NCBI RefSeq assembly: GCF_017875395.1
Contig: NZ_JAGGMO010000007.1
Coordinates: forward strand, 1-64,000
DNA: 64,000 nt
Direction of reading: 5' to 3'
Origin: Methanococcus voltae
Lineage (GTDB): Archaea; AGJL01; Methanococci; Methanococcales; Methanococcaceae
The translations under genes and the position numbers were made by a program. Each line of letters begins with the position of its first letter. The stretch's first letter is position 1. The notes below the pieces were generated by a model, which worked only from the letters and a program-made list of their open reading frames with translations, was not told the origin of the DNA and did no database searches. Positions 48,639 through 56,784 of this stretch are shown in pieces.

Positions 48639-49820
48639 ATGATAGCAAACATCGATTTACACCTACATTCAAAATATTCAAAAGGAACCTCTAAATTCAT
48701 GAGTATCGACAATATTGTAAAATATGGGAAGTTAAAAGGTCTAGATATAATCGGAACTGGGGATTGTTTAAATCCAAAATGGTTGGATGAAATAAAAAAC
48801 CATTTGAATGATAATTTGGTATTGACAACAGAGGTGGAGGACAAATTTAGAGTTCATCACTTAATAATCTTGCCAAATTTGGGTCAAACCACTGAATTAA
48901 TAAATTATTTTTCAAAGTATTCTAAAAATATAAGTTACGAAGGTAGGCCAAATGTTTCATTAGATGGTAAACAAATAATGGATATGGTAAAGGATTTGGG
49001 TGGTTTAATAGGTCCTGCACATGTTTTTACACCCTGGACTAGTCTTTATAAAACATACGATTCAGTTTATGATTGTTATGGTAAAAAACCAGATTATATC
49101 GAATTGGGATTATCTGCAGATACTGATATGGCAGATATGGTTGAAGAATTACGAGATATACCTTTTTTAAGTAATTCTGACGCTCATTCCTTTTATCCAC
49201 ATAGGATGGGTAGAGAATTTAATCAAATGGAAATCTCAAATGTTGGAGATGTGGAACATAACTTTGAAGAAGTTAAAAATGCAATAAAAAATAATAAAAT
49301 AGTTGCTAATTATGGATTAGACCCTAATTTGGGTAAATATCATACAACAGCGTGTACTAAATGCTACTTAAGATATGATATTGACGATGCAATTAAATTT
49401 AAATTTAAATGTAAGGAATGTGGCGGTACTATAAAGAAAGGAGTGCTAGAACGTTCTAGGGAGCTTTCTACCGATAATAAAGTAATTCATCCAGATTTTA
49501 GGCCCACTTATCATAAAATAATACCTTTGGCTGAAATAATATCATTTTCAATAGATAAAGGCGTAAATACAAAATCTGTTCAAACTTTATACGGCGAATA
49601 CCTAGATAACTTTAAAAATGAAATTGAAATACTCACAAAATCTAATATAGATGATTTGAAAGCCATACACGAGACTGTGGGACAAACAATAGAAAAATTT
49701 AGGGATAATACTATAAACATATATCCTGGCGGCGGTGGGGAATATGGTTATATATCTAAAAATCCTGTGAAACTCAAAAGATATGAGCAAAAAACCACAT
49801 TGGAAAACTGGATGAGATAA
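48639..49820 (+). CDS. Endonuclease Q (PHP-domain DNA-repair nuclease)
   Basis: A 393-residue PHP-domain nuclease of the archaeal EndoQ/TIGR00375 type, which nicks DNA 5' of deaminated bases such as uracil and hypoxanthine. It has the metal-binding IDLHLHSKYSKGTSKFMS at residues 5-22, IIGTGDCLNPKW, GPAHVFTPW and SNSDAHSFYPHRMG motifs. A zinc ribbon, CTKCYLRYD...CKECGG near residues 235-260, follows, as expected. The start follows gtgataaa. The function is assigned by family. Confidence 0.88.
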   Translation: MIANIDLHLHSKYSKGTSKFMSIDNIVKYGKLKGLDIIGTGDCLNPKWLDEIKNHLNDNLVLTTEVEDKFRVHHLIILPNLGQTTELINYFSKYSKNISYEGRPNVSLDGKQIMDMVKDLGGLIGPAHVFTPWTSLYKTYDSVYDCYGKKPDYIELGLSADTDMADMVEELRDIPFLSNSDAHSFYPHRMGREFNQMEISNVGDVEHNFEEVKNAIKNNKIVANYGLDPNLGKYHTTACTKCYLRYDIDDAIKFKFKCKECGGTIKKGVLERSRELSTDNKVIHPDFRPTYHKIIPLAEIISFSIDKGVNTKSVQTLYGEYLDNFKNEIEILTKSNIDDLKAIHETVGQTIEKFRDNTINIYPGGGGEYGYISKNPVKLKRYEQKTTLENWMR

Positions 49821-50070
49821 TAGTATTGCCATTAAAAAAATACTTTTAATTTTTTTACCTTTTATTTAATTTTTTATTTTTAAATTAGCTTTAAATGTTG
49901 TTTTAGTTTTAGTTTTAAGTTTAATAGTATAATTTACGACTTTAAAAAAAAATAGAATTTAAAAATATAGTGAATTAAAGTATATCTAAAAATAATTATT
50001 AGCTAATTAACTAACTATTAATTAATTAGCTAATTAATTAGTAATCACTTTTAACATTATATTTTACTAT

Positions 50071-50247
50071 TTATTGTTGTTTTATACATTCAACAGGACA
50101 TACGTCAGCGCAATCTCCGCAATCGTTACATTTACCAGCGTCAATAACTGCTTTACCATCGTCCATTTCTGAAATTGCTTCAACAGCACATACAGGAACA
50201 CATGCCCCACATGCAATACATTCGTCAGCGTTTACAGTGTATACCAT
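50071..50247 (-). CDS. 2x[4Fe-4S] ferredoxin, 58 residues
   Basis: A short gene read directly from the sequence. Translation begins MVYTVNADECIACGACVPVC and continues with a second set KCNDCGDCADVC, then PVECIKQQ and stop. Both cluster-binding CX2CX2CX3C motifs are intact. The ATG is preceded by ggtgatatt. It is probably a general low-potential electron carrier for methanogenesis or synthetic enzymes. It stands alone between endoQ and the antiporter gene. Confidence 0.96.
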   Translation of the reverse strand: MVYTVNADECIACGACVPVCAVEAISEMDDGKAVIDAGKCNDCGDCADVCPVECIKQQ

Positions 50248-50508
50248 AATATCACCAATAGTTTAGCTTATTATTTTTATATTTATTAGTTATTTAGATA
50301 ATAATATATATTGTATTATATTAAATACCATTTTACTATAAAAGAATAATGATTTAATTTAACTTATAGCTTACGAGGTTTTTATTTACTATATCTTATA
50401 ATTTTTTCATAGTTTTAGAATCTTAGATATAATTTGAATATAGTATGGTCTTAAATTATACCATACCATATCGTACCATTTATTAAGCAAATGGTTCTGG
50501 AGTTATTT

Positions 50509-51687
50509 TTAATTTAAAGTACATTCGTCTTTAAAAGCCCATTTTAACAATGGAGGAGTTATTAATATTGAAACTGTAATAAATATTAGCGTAGCTGCAA
50601 TAAATTTTGGAACATTACCTTCTGAAATAATACCTGCATTAACTGCAACCATTAAATTTATAAGGGCTATTTCTGCACGAGGTATTGACCCGATACCCAT
50701 CTGTAACGACTTTTTTGTGTTCCAACCCATAAGTTTGGCCCCTAATCCTCTACCTACAACTTTACTTATCACTGCCACAACAGTAAGGATCACTGCTAAG
50801 CTTAGGGCATCGTAATTTCCAAAAACACCCAAGTCTAAACTAGCACCCGTATATACGAAGAATAAAGGTATTAAAAAACTGTAACCAATGGTTTTTACAT
50901 CGTTCATTACTGCTTTACCCTCTGGAGTTTTTGAAAGGATTAAACCTGCTAGGAAAGAGCCTTCAATAGCTGCTTCGAACCAATTTTCTGCAAGGAATGA
51001 GAATATAAACAACAGAGCTAATATAAACGAAAGAATCCCTCTTTGAACATGCAATTTTTCGGCAAATGATATATATTTTCCAATAAGTTTCCAACCTATA
51101 AATCCAATAATTACAAATAGTCCTAGTTTACCAAATAACGAAGTTAAGTCGCCCATTCCTACTACAAAGATTATTAACATAATTCCTAAAAAGTCGTCCA
51201 TAATACTTGCACTCAATGAAGCATAACCCACATCTGTTTTTAAAACACCTAAATCCATCATAACACGAACTGTAAGGCCAATACTAGTCGCAGTTAGTAT
51301 AACACCCGCAGCGAATGCTTCTTGGGATGGATAGCCCACTGAGACTAATGCAAGATATCCCATGACCAAAGGAAATAAAACACCAAAAACTGTGGATACA
51401 GTAGCTATTGCACCGGTTTTTTTAACTTCAGCGATGTTAGTGTCTAAACCACCTAGAAATAATAAGAATATAATTCCTAATTTTGATAAAAATTCAAATA
51501 TTTCATTATTATGTAATGTAAGATGGTTTCCATCAATAAATCCGAAGTATATTAAATTTCCAAGAAACATACCCATTAATATTTCACCTAATACGCCAGG
51601 CAATTTTAATTTTTCCATAAAATGGTCGCCTAATTTTCCCGCAATTAGTGAAATGCCCAGGGTTAATAAAACCCAGCTGTAATCCAT
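50509..51687 (-). CDS. CPA2-family Na+(K+)/H+ antiporter
   Basis: A 392-residue polytopic membrane protein of the Kef/NapA (CPA2) family with roughly 12 hydrophobic segments. Key elements are KLPGVLGEILMGMFLGNL near residue 29, FLLFLGGLDTN near 75, TATSIGLTVRVMMDLG near 131, ASIMDDFLGIMLIIF near 160 (the conserved Asp-Asp ion-binding pair), and the SIPRAEIALINLMVAV segment near 338. No cytoplasmic RCK/TrkA domain is attached. ATG 51687 follows ggtggttcaa. It may maintain sodium or pH balance, important for the sodium-based energetics of methanogens. Confidence 0.92.
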   Translation of the reverse strand: MDYSWVLLTLGISLIAGKLGDHFMEKLKLPGVLGEILMGMFLGNLIYFGFIDGNHLTLHNNEIFEFLSKLGIIFLLFLGGLDTNIAEVKKTGAIATVSTVFGVLFPLVMGYLALVSVGYPSQEAFAAGVILTATSIGLTVRVMMDLGVLKTDVGYASLSASIMDDFLGIMLIIFVVGMGDLTSLFGKLGLFVIIGFIGWKLIGKYISFAEKLHVQRGILSFILALLFIFSFLAENWFEAAIEGSFLAGLILSKTPEGKAVMNDVKTIGYSFLIPLFFVYTGASLDLGVFGNYDALSLAVILTVVAVISKVVGRGLGAKLMGWNTKKSLQMGIGSIPRAEIALINLMVAVNAGIISEGNVPKFIAATLIFITVSILITPPLLKWAFKDECTLN

Positions 51688-51944
51688 TTGAACCACCGGT
51701 ATATATAAAATTTTTTAGTTTTTTATCTTTTTTATCTTAAATTTATTTAACAATACAATATATTTCTGTATTTTAAAGATTTTATACTATAATTTACCAT
51801 ATGGGAATTACACACATATGGGATATTAATTTATCAAAAATAAAAACGGTACTAATACCAATTTAAACCTGTTTTAAACCATGTAACAACATTATAATAA
51901 TATTAGGGGGATATATGAGTAATCAAATACTGTTGGACGATTCA

Positions 51945-52439
51945 TTATTCTCCACAATTGGTGGAAAACATACATAAATCCATAAATTGCCTAATTAATA
52001 TTTTTAAACTAATTTCTCCAACTAATTTATTATTATCATCAACTACTCCGATAATTTGGACTTTATACTGTTCCATTTTAGTTAAAACTTCTAGAACCGT
52101 ATTATTTTGATTAATAGTTAATGGATTTGGTTGTAATATCTCTTTTACAGTGTTTGCGCCACCAATAATTGATTTTAATATGGATGTTGAACTTCCCATA
52201 TAAATTTTGTGTTTACTGGGGGGCAACAGAAAATCTATTACATCTAGATATCTGATGATACCCTCTAAATTGTTATCATTTTTTGTATCAATCACCCAAA
52301 CGTGATGCCTTGTTCTTAATAACTTCAATACGTCTAAAACGGAATTATTTATACAAACTATGGGCATTTCGTCTTTAGTAGGCATTATATCTTTAATTTT
52401 TAGGTGATGATATTTTTTTAAAGCAGTGTCGATTTCCAC
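51945..52439 (-). CDS. CBS-domain pair protein
   Basis: A 164-residue protein built of two CBS domains, which usually bind adenosine ligands and sense energy state. The first half has IKDIMPTKDEMPIVCINNSVLDVLKLLRTRHHVWVID, and the second VKEILQPNPLTINQNNTVLEVLTKMEQYKVQIIGVVD-NKLVGEIS. A GTG at 52439 is chosen as start because ggtgatatt directly precedes it. The partner is unknown. It is alone, between the antiporter and pdxS. Confidence 0.88.
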   Translation of the reverse strand: MEIDTALKKYHHLKIKDIMPTKDEMPIVCINNSVLDVLKLLRTRHHVWVIDTKNDNNLEGIIRYLDVIDFLLPPSKHKIYMGSSTSILKSIIGGANTVKEILQPNPLTINQNNTVLEVLTKMEQYKVQIIGVVDDNNKLVGEISLKILIRQFMDLCMFSTNCGE

Positions 52440-52778
52440 AATATCACCTTTATAAAATAACATCTACTACACTATATGTCGTAGTAATTAATATATTTTT
52501 AGATTAATTATTTTGATATTTTGGCGTAGTTAAATCCGCTAAATATTCACTATAATTAATTTTTTATATTTGGATATATATTGATAAATTAGAATAGTTA
52601 AAATAATCATAATTAACTTTGAAATTTAACCTTTAAATGTATATATTAAAGTATATAATATAGTACATTATATTTATTTTCTGAAAATATGTTAAAAAAT
52701 ATTGTTCATAAATTTAAATCAAATAAATGATATAACAAAATGTTAAAACAGAAAAATAATAACAGCAATGGTGAAATA

Positions 52779-53684
52779 ATGAGTAAAAAACTTGTTGGTA
52801 CTGACGTACTTAAAAGAGGATTTGCAAAAATGGTTAAACACGGCGTTGTAATGGATGTTACAAATGTTGAACAAGCAAAAATTGCAGAAGAAGCTGGTGC
52901 TACTGCAGTTATGGCATTAGAGAGAGTTCCTGCAGATATAAGAGCACAAGGCGGCGTTGCAAGAATGTCAGACCCTGAAATGATACTCGAAATAATCGAT
53001 GCAGTTTCAATCCCTGTAATGGCAAAGGCAAGAATCGGTCATGATGTAGAAGCTCAAGTTTTAGAATCATTAGGCGTTGATATGGTTGACGAAAGCGAAG
53101 TTTTAACACCTGCAGACGAAGTAAACCACATCACTAAAAAGGCTTTCACAGTACCTTTTGTATGCGGTGCAAGAAACTTAGGCGAAGCTCTTAGAAGAAT
53201 TGATGAAGGAGCTGCTATGATAAGGACAAAAGGAGAAGCAGGAACTGGAAACGTTGTAGAGGCTGTAAAACACATGAGAGCAATGAACGAAGGTATTGCT
53301 AGAGTTGTAGGTTACTATGAAATGGGTTTAGATGCTGAATTAGTTCAATTAGCAAGAAATGAGTTGAAAGTACCTATCGACTTAGTTTACGAAGTTGCAA
53401 AATTAAAAAGATTACCTGTAGTTAACTTTGCAGCAGGGGGAATTGCTACGCCTGCAGATGCAGCTTTAATGATGCAAATGGGCTGCGATGGTGTATTTGT
53501 AGGTTCAGGTATCTTTAAATCGGGAGACCCTGAAAAAAGAGCAAAAGCTATTGTAGAAGCTACATACAACTACGATAAACCACAATTAATTTCAGAAGTA
53601 AGCAAAAACTTAGGCGAACCTATGGTGGGTATAAATATTGAAGAAATACCTGAAGAGCAACTTTTAGCGAAAAGAGGTAATTAA
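52779..53684 (+). CDS. pdxS: Pyridoxal 5'-phosphate synthase lyase subunit PdxS
   Basis: Makes PLP from ribose-5-phosphate, glyceraldehyde-3-phosphate and ammonia supplied by PdxT. The 301-residue TIM-barrel has [18 protein letters not shown] near residue 10, [41 protein letters not shown] and the C-terminal [34 protein letters not shown] 52779 follows ggtgaaata, and 13 upstream codons are omitted. PdxT is not in this window. It has an AT-rich promoter with tatataatatagta upstream. Confidence 0.97.
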   Translation: MSKKLVGTDVLKRGFAKMVKHGVVMDVTNVEQAKIAEEAGATAVMALERVPADIRAQGGVARMSDPEMILEIIDAVSIPVMAKARIGHDVEAQVLESLGVDMVDESEVLTPADEVNHITKKAFTVPFVCGARNLGEALRRIDEGAAMIRTKGEAGTGNVVEAVKHMRAMNEGIARVVGYYEMGLDAELVQLARNELKVPIDLVYEVAKLKRLPVVNFAAGGIATPADAALMMQMGCDGVFVGSGIFKSGDPEKRAKAIVEATYNYDKPQLISEVSKNLGEPMVGINIEEIPEEQLLAKRGN

Positions 53685-54001
53685 TTAAACCTTTTTAATT
53701 AAACCTTTTTAATTTGTTTTACATTAATTTAATTTTTTTATATATTTAATTTTAATTTTACAAATTTATTTTTTAAAAAATGCTATAAAAAATAATAAAC
53801 TAGCAAACTAATAAAATAATAAATATCATAAATATCATAAAATAATGATAGTAGCACATAATGAAGTCACAAATACATAAAAATTATAAATTATCCTTAT
53901 TTATAATAATATTCAAATATATATAAATTTAATTTTATAAATGATGGAAACATTTATATACTATAATGGTGTTAGTCATTGTGCAAGTAAAATAAAAGAT
54001 T
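53685..54001 (+). promoter_or_regulatory. Promoter region of the tRNA/5S cluster
   Basis: About 315 nt without a gene. A TATA box tttatata at 53953-53960 is followed at 53982-53988 by tgcaagt, the box B motif I recall from Methanococcus stable-RNA promoters, placed about 22 nt downstream at the probable start of transcription. tRNA-Thr begins at 54002, giving a leader of about 20 nt. The upstream part is plain AT-rich DNA. Confidence 0.75.
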
Positions 54002-54075
54002 GCCTCAGTGGCTCAGCCTGGTAGAGCGCCTGACTTGTAATCAGGTGGTCGGGGGTTCGAATCCCCCCTGGGGCT
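54002..54075 (+). tRNA. tRNA-Thr (anticodon UGU)
   Basis: Acceptor GCCTCAG/CTGGGGC (with one U-G pair) and discriminator T; anticodon stem CCTGA/TCAGG around CTTGTAA, giving anticodon TGT; T arm GGGGG-TTCGAAT-CCCCC. It is the first gene of the stable-RNA cluster. No CCA is encoded. It shares the 5' half with tRNA-Thr(GGU) at 38658. Confidence 0.96.
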
Positions 54076-54111
54076 TGAGTTCTTAGGCAATAGACTTAAG
54101 ACTTTTTACTT

Positions 54112-54188
54112 GGGCCTGTGGGGTAGCCTGGTCATCCTTTGGGATTTGGGATCCTGAAACCCCAGTTCGAATCTGGGCAGGCCCACCA
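54112..54188 (+). tRNA. tRNA-Pro (anticodon UGG)
   Basis: Acceptor GGGCCTG/CAGGCCC with discriminator A, followed by an encoded CCA (54186-54188). Anticodon stem TGGGA/TCCTG around loop TTTGGGA gives anticodon TGG. T arm CCCAG-TTCGAAT-CTGGG. It is the only tRNA in this window that encodes CCA. Confidence 0.94.
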
Positions 54189-54250
54189 TTTACTTTAATA
54201 CATAGGAATATCATTAGGAATAGCGTATCAGAAGCATATCCAAGAATTAT

Positions 54251-54324
54251 CCCGCGATAGTTCAGACTGGTAGAACGGCGGACTGTAGATCCGCATGTCG
54301 CTGGTTCAAATCCGGCTCGCGGGA
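54251..54324 (+). tRNA. tRNA-Tyr (anticodon GUA)
   Basis: Acceptor CCCGCGA/TCGCGGG with discriminator A, and the C1-G72 pair expected for archaeal tRNA-Tyr. Anticodon stem GCGGA/TCCGC around CTGTAGA gives anticodon GTA. T arm GCTGG-TTCAAAT-CCGGC. No intron is present in the anticodon loop and no CCA is encoded. Confidence 0.96.
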
Positions 54325-54329
54325 CTCTT

Positions 54330-54403
54330 GGGCCCGTAGCTTAGTCTGGTAGAGCGCCTGGCTTTTAACCAGGCGGTCGAGGGTTCGAATCCCTTCGGGC
54401 CCG
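54330..54403 (+). tRNA. tRNA-Lys (anticodon UUU), copy 1
   Basis: Acceptor GGGCCCG/CGGGCCC with discriminator G, anticodon stem CCTGG/CCAGG around CTTTTAA (anticodon TTT), T arm GAGGG-TTCGAAT-CCCTT. No CCA is encoded. The 5S rRNA begins about 11 nt downstream, so the two must be cut from one precursor. An identical copy is at 54706. Confidence 0.96.
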
Positions 54404-54413
54404 TTTTAGCTGT

Positions 54414-54533
54414 TGATACGGCGGTCATAGCGGAGGTGTTCCATCCGATCCCATTCCGATCTCGGAAATTAAGCCCTCCAGCGATTTCTTAAGTACTGCC
54501 ATATGGTGGGAACAAGATGACGCTGCCGATCAC
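54414..54533 (+). rRNA. 5S ribosomal RNA, tRNA-linked copy 1
   Basis: The 5S core is identical to the copy at 115-233 except in helix I, one base pair region and the loop gtgttccatcc (11 bases against 10). The ends pair as TGAT-A-CGGC with GCCGATCA, one bulged A. The T-run after it and the close tRNA-Asp indicate a processed operon. Ends are set by pairing. Confidence 0.93.
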
Positions 54534-54545
54534 TTTTTTTATTAT

Positions 54546-54620
54546 GCCCTGGTGGTGTAGCTCGGCCTATCATACAGGACTGTCACTCCTGTGACTCGGG
54601 TTCAAATCCCGGCCAGGGCG
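54546..54620 (+). tRNA. tRNA-Asp (anticodon GUC), copy 1
   Basis: Acceptor GCCCTGG/CCAGGGC with discriminator G, anticodon stem CAGGA/TCCTG around CTGTCAC (anticodon GTC), T arm CGGG-TTCAAAT-CCCG. It starts about 12 nt after the 5S rRNA, right after a T-run. An identical copy follows at 54922. Confidence 0.96.
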
Positions 54621-54680
54621 CTTTATATTTAGTTTGAAATATAAATTCTACACTATTTAGAATACAAATGTCATAAGCAA

Positions 54681-54686
54681 TATATA
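54681..54686 (+). promoter_or_regulatory. Possible TATA box before second tRNA-Lys
   Basis: The unique 78-nt spacer between the two repeats contains tatata, about 25 nt before the second tRNA-Lys. It could allow the second copy to be transcribed separately. No box B motif is present, so this is a weak call. Confidence 0.3.
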
Positions 54687-54705
54687 CGTACTATTCGTTA
54701 GACTT

Positions 54706-54779
54706 GGGCCCGTAGCTTAGTCTGGTAGAGCGCCTGGCTTTTAACCAGGCGGTCGAGGGTTCGAATCCCTTCGGGCCCG
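54706..54779 (+). tRNA. tRNA-Lys (anticodon UUU), copy 2
   Basis: Identical to the tRNA-Lys at 54330, with anticodon TTT and all stems intact. No CCA encoded. It is the first gene of the second block. Confidence 0.96.
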
Positions 54780-54789
54780 TTTTAGCTGT

Positions 54790-54909
54790 TGATACGGCGG
54801 TCATAGCGGAGGTGTTCCATCCGATCCCATTCCGATCTCGGAAATTAAGCCCTCCAGCGATTTCTTAAGTACTGCCATATGGTGGGAACAAGATGACGCT
54901 GCCGATCAC
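54790..54909 (+). rRNA. 5S ribosomal RNA, tRNA-linked copy 2
   Basis: Identical to the 5S at 54414, with the same helix I and loop. Followed by a T-run and tRNA-Asp. It makes three 5S genes in this window. Confidence 0.93.
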
Positions 54910-54921
54910 TTTTTTTATTAT

Positions 54922-54996
54922 GCCCTGGTGGTGTAGCTCGGCCTATCATACAGGACTGTCACTCCTGTGACTCGGGTTCAAATCCCGGCCAGGGCG
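54922..54996 (+). tRNA. tRNA-Asp (anticodon GUC), copy 2
   Basis: Identical to the tRNA-Asp at 54546. All stems and the GTC anticodon are intact. It is the last gene of the cluster. Confidence 0.96.
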
Positions 54997-55306
54997 CTTT
55001 CTGTGTTTTAGAGTCTAAGGACTTATTTTTTATAATTTCTTTTTATTTATCTATATTTGATAGTTAACTTCGTTTTTGATATTGATATTGATATATGATC
55101 GTTTTTTTTATCAAAATTTATTATTTAGATATCTATACGCCTATAATGTCTTAATATTCTATTATTTTAATACTCTAATTTTAATACTCTATTTTGTATA
55201 TTTCAAGATATTTAAGTTTGGCATTTTATTTGAAAATCTTCTAATAAGCTTAGTTTTAAATTAAAAATCAAAAAACTATATATATTTTTAAAAATAACTT
55301 ATTACT
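54997..55306. other. Intergenic region, no convincing gene
   Basis: A 310-nt gap after the tRNA cluster. It contains a 62-codon open frame (55076-55264) rich in Ile, Leu, Phe and Tyr, but it has no ribosome site and reads like AT-rich noise, so I do not call it. The TATA box of the HD gene is at 55277-55286. Confidence 0.5.
55277..55286 (+). promoter_or_regulatory. TATA box of the HD phosphohydrolase gene
   Basis: The box tatatatatt is centred 25 nt before the ATG at 55307, and no Shine-Dalgarno site lies between them. This spacing puts the transcript start at or near the ATG, which indicates a leaderless mRNA. Confidence 0.6.
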
Positions 55307-56752
55307 ATGGAAAAATCAAAAATTATACGGGACCCAATCCACAAAGATATAAAGATTAAAGAATCGGAAATTTCGATAGTAGACACCGAAAATTTTCAGA
55401 GACTTAGGAATATTAAGCAAACAGGATTAACATGCTTAGTTTACCCTAGTGCAAACCATACACGATTTGAGCACTCTCTCGGTACGATGTACGTAGCAGG
55501 CGAAATGGCCAAAAAATTAGATAGTACAAACGTAGATATTAATTTAATTAGAATATTAGGACTTTTACACGATATAGGGCATCCTCCATATTCTCACACT
55601 TTGGAAGTAAATAATTATGATCATGAGTATTATACAAAACAGAAAATAAAAAAGATGGACTTCGAAAACTACCAAAGTAAAGAAGTTCTCGAATCGTATA
55701 ACTCTAAGGGTCTCATTGGTAAATTAATTCACGGAGAAATGGATTCTGATAGAATGGATTATTTAATAAGGGATAGCTATCATACTGGTGTAGCATACGG
55801 TTCTATAGATATACATCGTATAATAAGCTCAATAACTGATTTTGAAGATTCTAATTCCTTGGGCATCTTAGAGAAGGGAGTTTCAGCGATTGAGTCCTTA
55901 CTTATCGCTCGGTATCAAATGTACCCTACTGTTTATATGCACCCCGTTTCTCGTATAGCGGAATGTATGTTAAAGAATGCCACGTTGGACATTTTAAAAG
56001 ATGGAACTATAGAAAATAAGGATTTATCAATAATGGATGACATTGATTTAGTATCTACTCTTAGAAACTCTGAAGGTTATGGTAAGGAATTAATGAAGAT
56101 GTTGGATACTAGAAATTTATTTAAAAATATCGCTACGTTTCCATATCGGGAATTAAAACCTTTAGAGATATATAAATTGATAAACTTGACAGAATCTAAT
56201 TTGGCAGTTCTTGAAGAATTATTGTATGATAAAATGGGATTTAAACTATATTTGGATATCCCTAAACCTCCTAAAATTGTTGAAAACAAAGTCCCTGTAT
56301 TGATAAATGGTAAAAAACATAGATTAGATGAAGTTTCGCCATTAGTTCAAAATTTAAAAGTTGCATATAAAAAATCCTGGAATGTACGTGTTTATGCAGA
56401 ACCGAACAACATCTCCAATGAAAATATTCAAAATCAAAAATATAATATTAAAAATTCGCCATATGAATTAAAGAATATCATTTATGATCTCATCGATGAA
56501 TATGAATTAGTCAACGAATCAGAATTATTCGATAATAATTCTATAATAAACATTTTGTCTGAAAATTCGGTTGTAAAAGGCTATTCTACATTTATGGCAT
56601 ATGCAAAAAATAAAGGTTTAAGTGAGGCAATTCTATCTTCTGAATTACAAAAACTTTTGTTTTCCGGAATGGTTAAGAAACGAACCGTACAAATGGGCGG
56701 TATCTATAGATATGATTATAAATTAGTCGATGAATCCATTATATCACGATAA
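55307..56752 (+). CDS. HD-domain phosphohydrolase (dNTPase-like)
   Basis: A 481-residue protein. The N-terminal half is an HD phosphohydrolase resembling dGTP triphosphohydrolases: ANHTRFEHSLGTMYVAGEMA near residue 49 (first metal His), LGLLHDIGHPPYSHTLE near 85 (the HD pair) and HGEMDSDRMDYLIRDSYHTG near 142. The C-terminal ~150 residues are a separate alpha/beta domain with a helical C-terminus. The substrate could be dNTPs or a nucleotide signal. It appears leaderless, in contrast to most genes here. Confidence 0.88.
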   Translation: MEKSKIIRDPIHKDIKIKESEISIVDTENFQRLRNIKQTGLTCLVYPSANHTRFEHSLGTMYVAGEMAKKLDSTNVDINLIRILGLLHDIGHPPYSHTLEVNNYDHEYYTKQKIKKMDFENYQSKEVLESYNSKGLIGKLIHGEMDSDRMDYLIRDSYHTGVAYGSIDIHRIISSITDFEDSNSLGILEKGVSAIESLLIARYQMYPTVYMHPVSRIAECMLKNATLDILKDGTIENKDLSIMDDIDLVSTLRNSEGYGKELMKMLDTRNLFKNIATFPYRELKPLEIYKLINLTESNLAVLEELLYDKMGFKLYLDIPKPPKIVENKVPVLINGKKHRLDEVSPLVQNLKVAYKKSWNVRVYAEPNNISNENIQNQKYNIKNSPYELKNIIYDLIDEYELVNESELFDNNSIINILSENSVVKGYSTFMAYAKNKGLSEAILSSELQKLLFSGMVKKRTVQMGGIYRYDYKLVDESIISR

Positions 56753-56784
56753 ATTGAGATATTTGCTATGAAATTATGCTTGAA

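Larger units (their letters stand above)
54327..54624 (+). repeat. 298-bp direct repeat, copy 1 (tRNA-Lys, 5S, tRNA-Asp)
   Basis: The segment from cttgggcccg to ccagggcgcttt is identical, base for base by eye, to 54703-55000, offset by 376. It covers the whole of tRNA-Lys, 5S rRNA and tRNA-Asp with their spacers. Outside it the sequences diverge at once. Confidence 0.95.
54703..55000 (+). repeat. 298-bp direct repeat, copy 2
   Basis: Second copy of the block that starts at 54327; I see no difference between them. Copy 2 ends with cttt and is then followed by unrelated sequence. Confidence 0.95.

Noticed and set aside
55076-55264. 62-codon open frame after the tRNA cluster
   Set aside because: No ribosome site, extreme Ile/Leu/Phe/Tyr composition expected from AT-rich DNA, and overlap with the expected promoter region.
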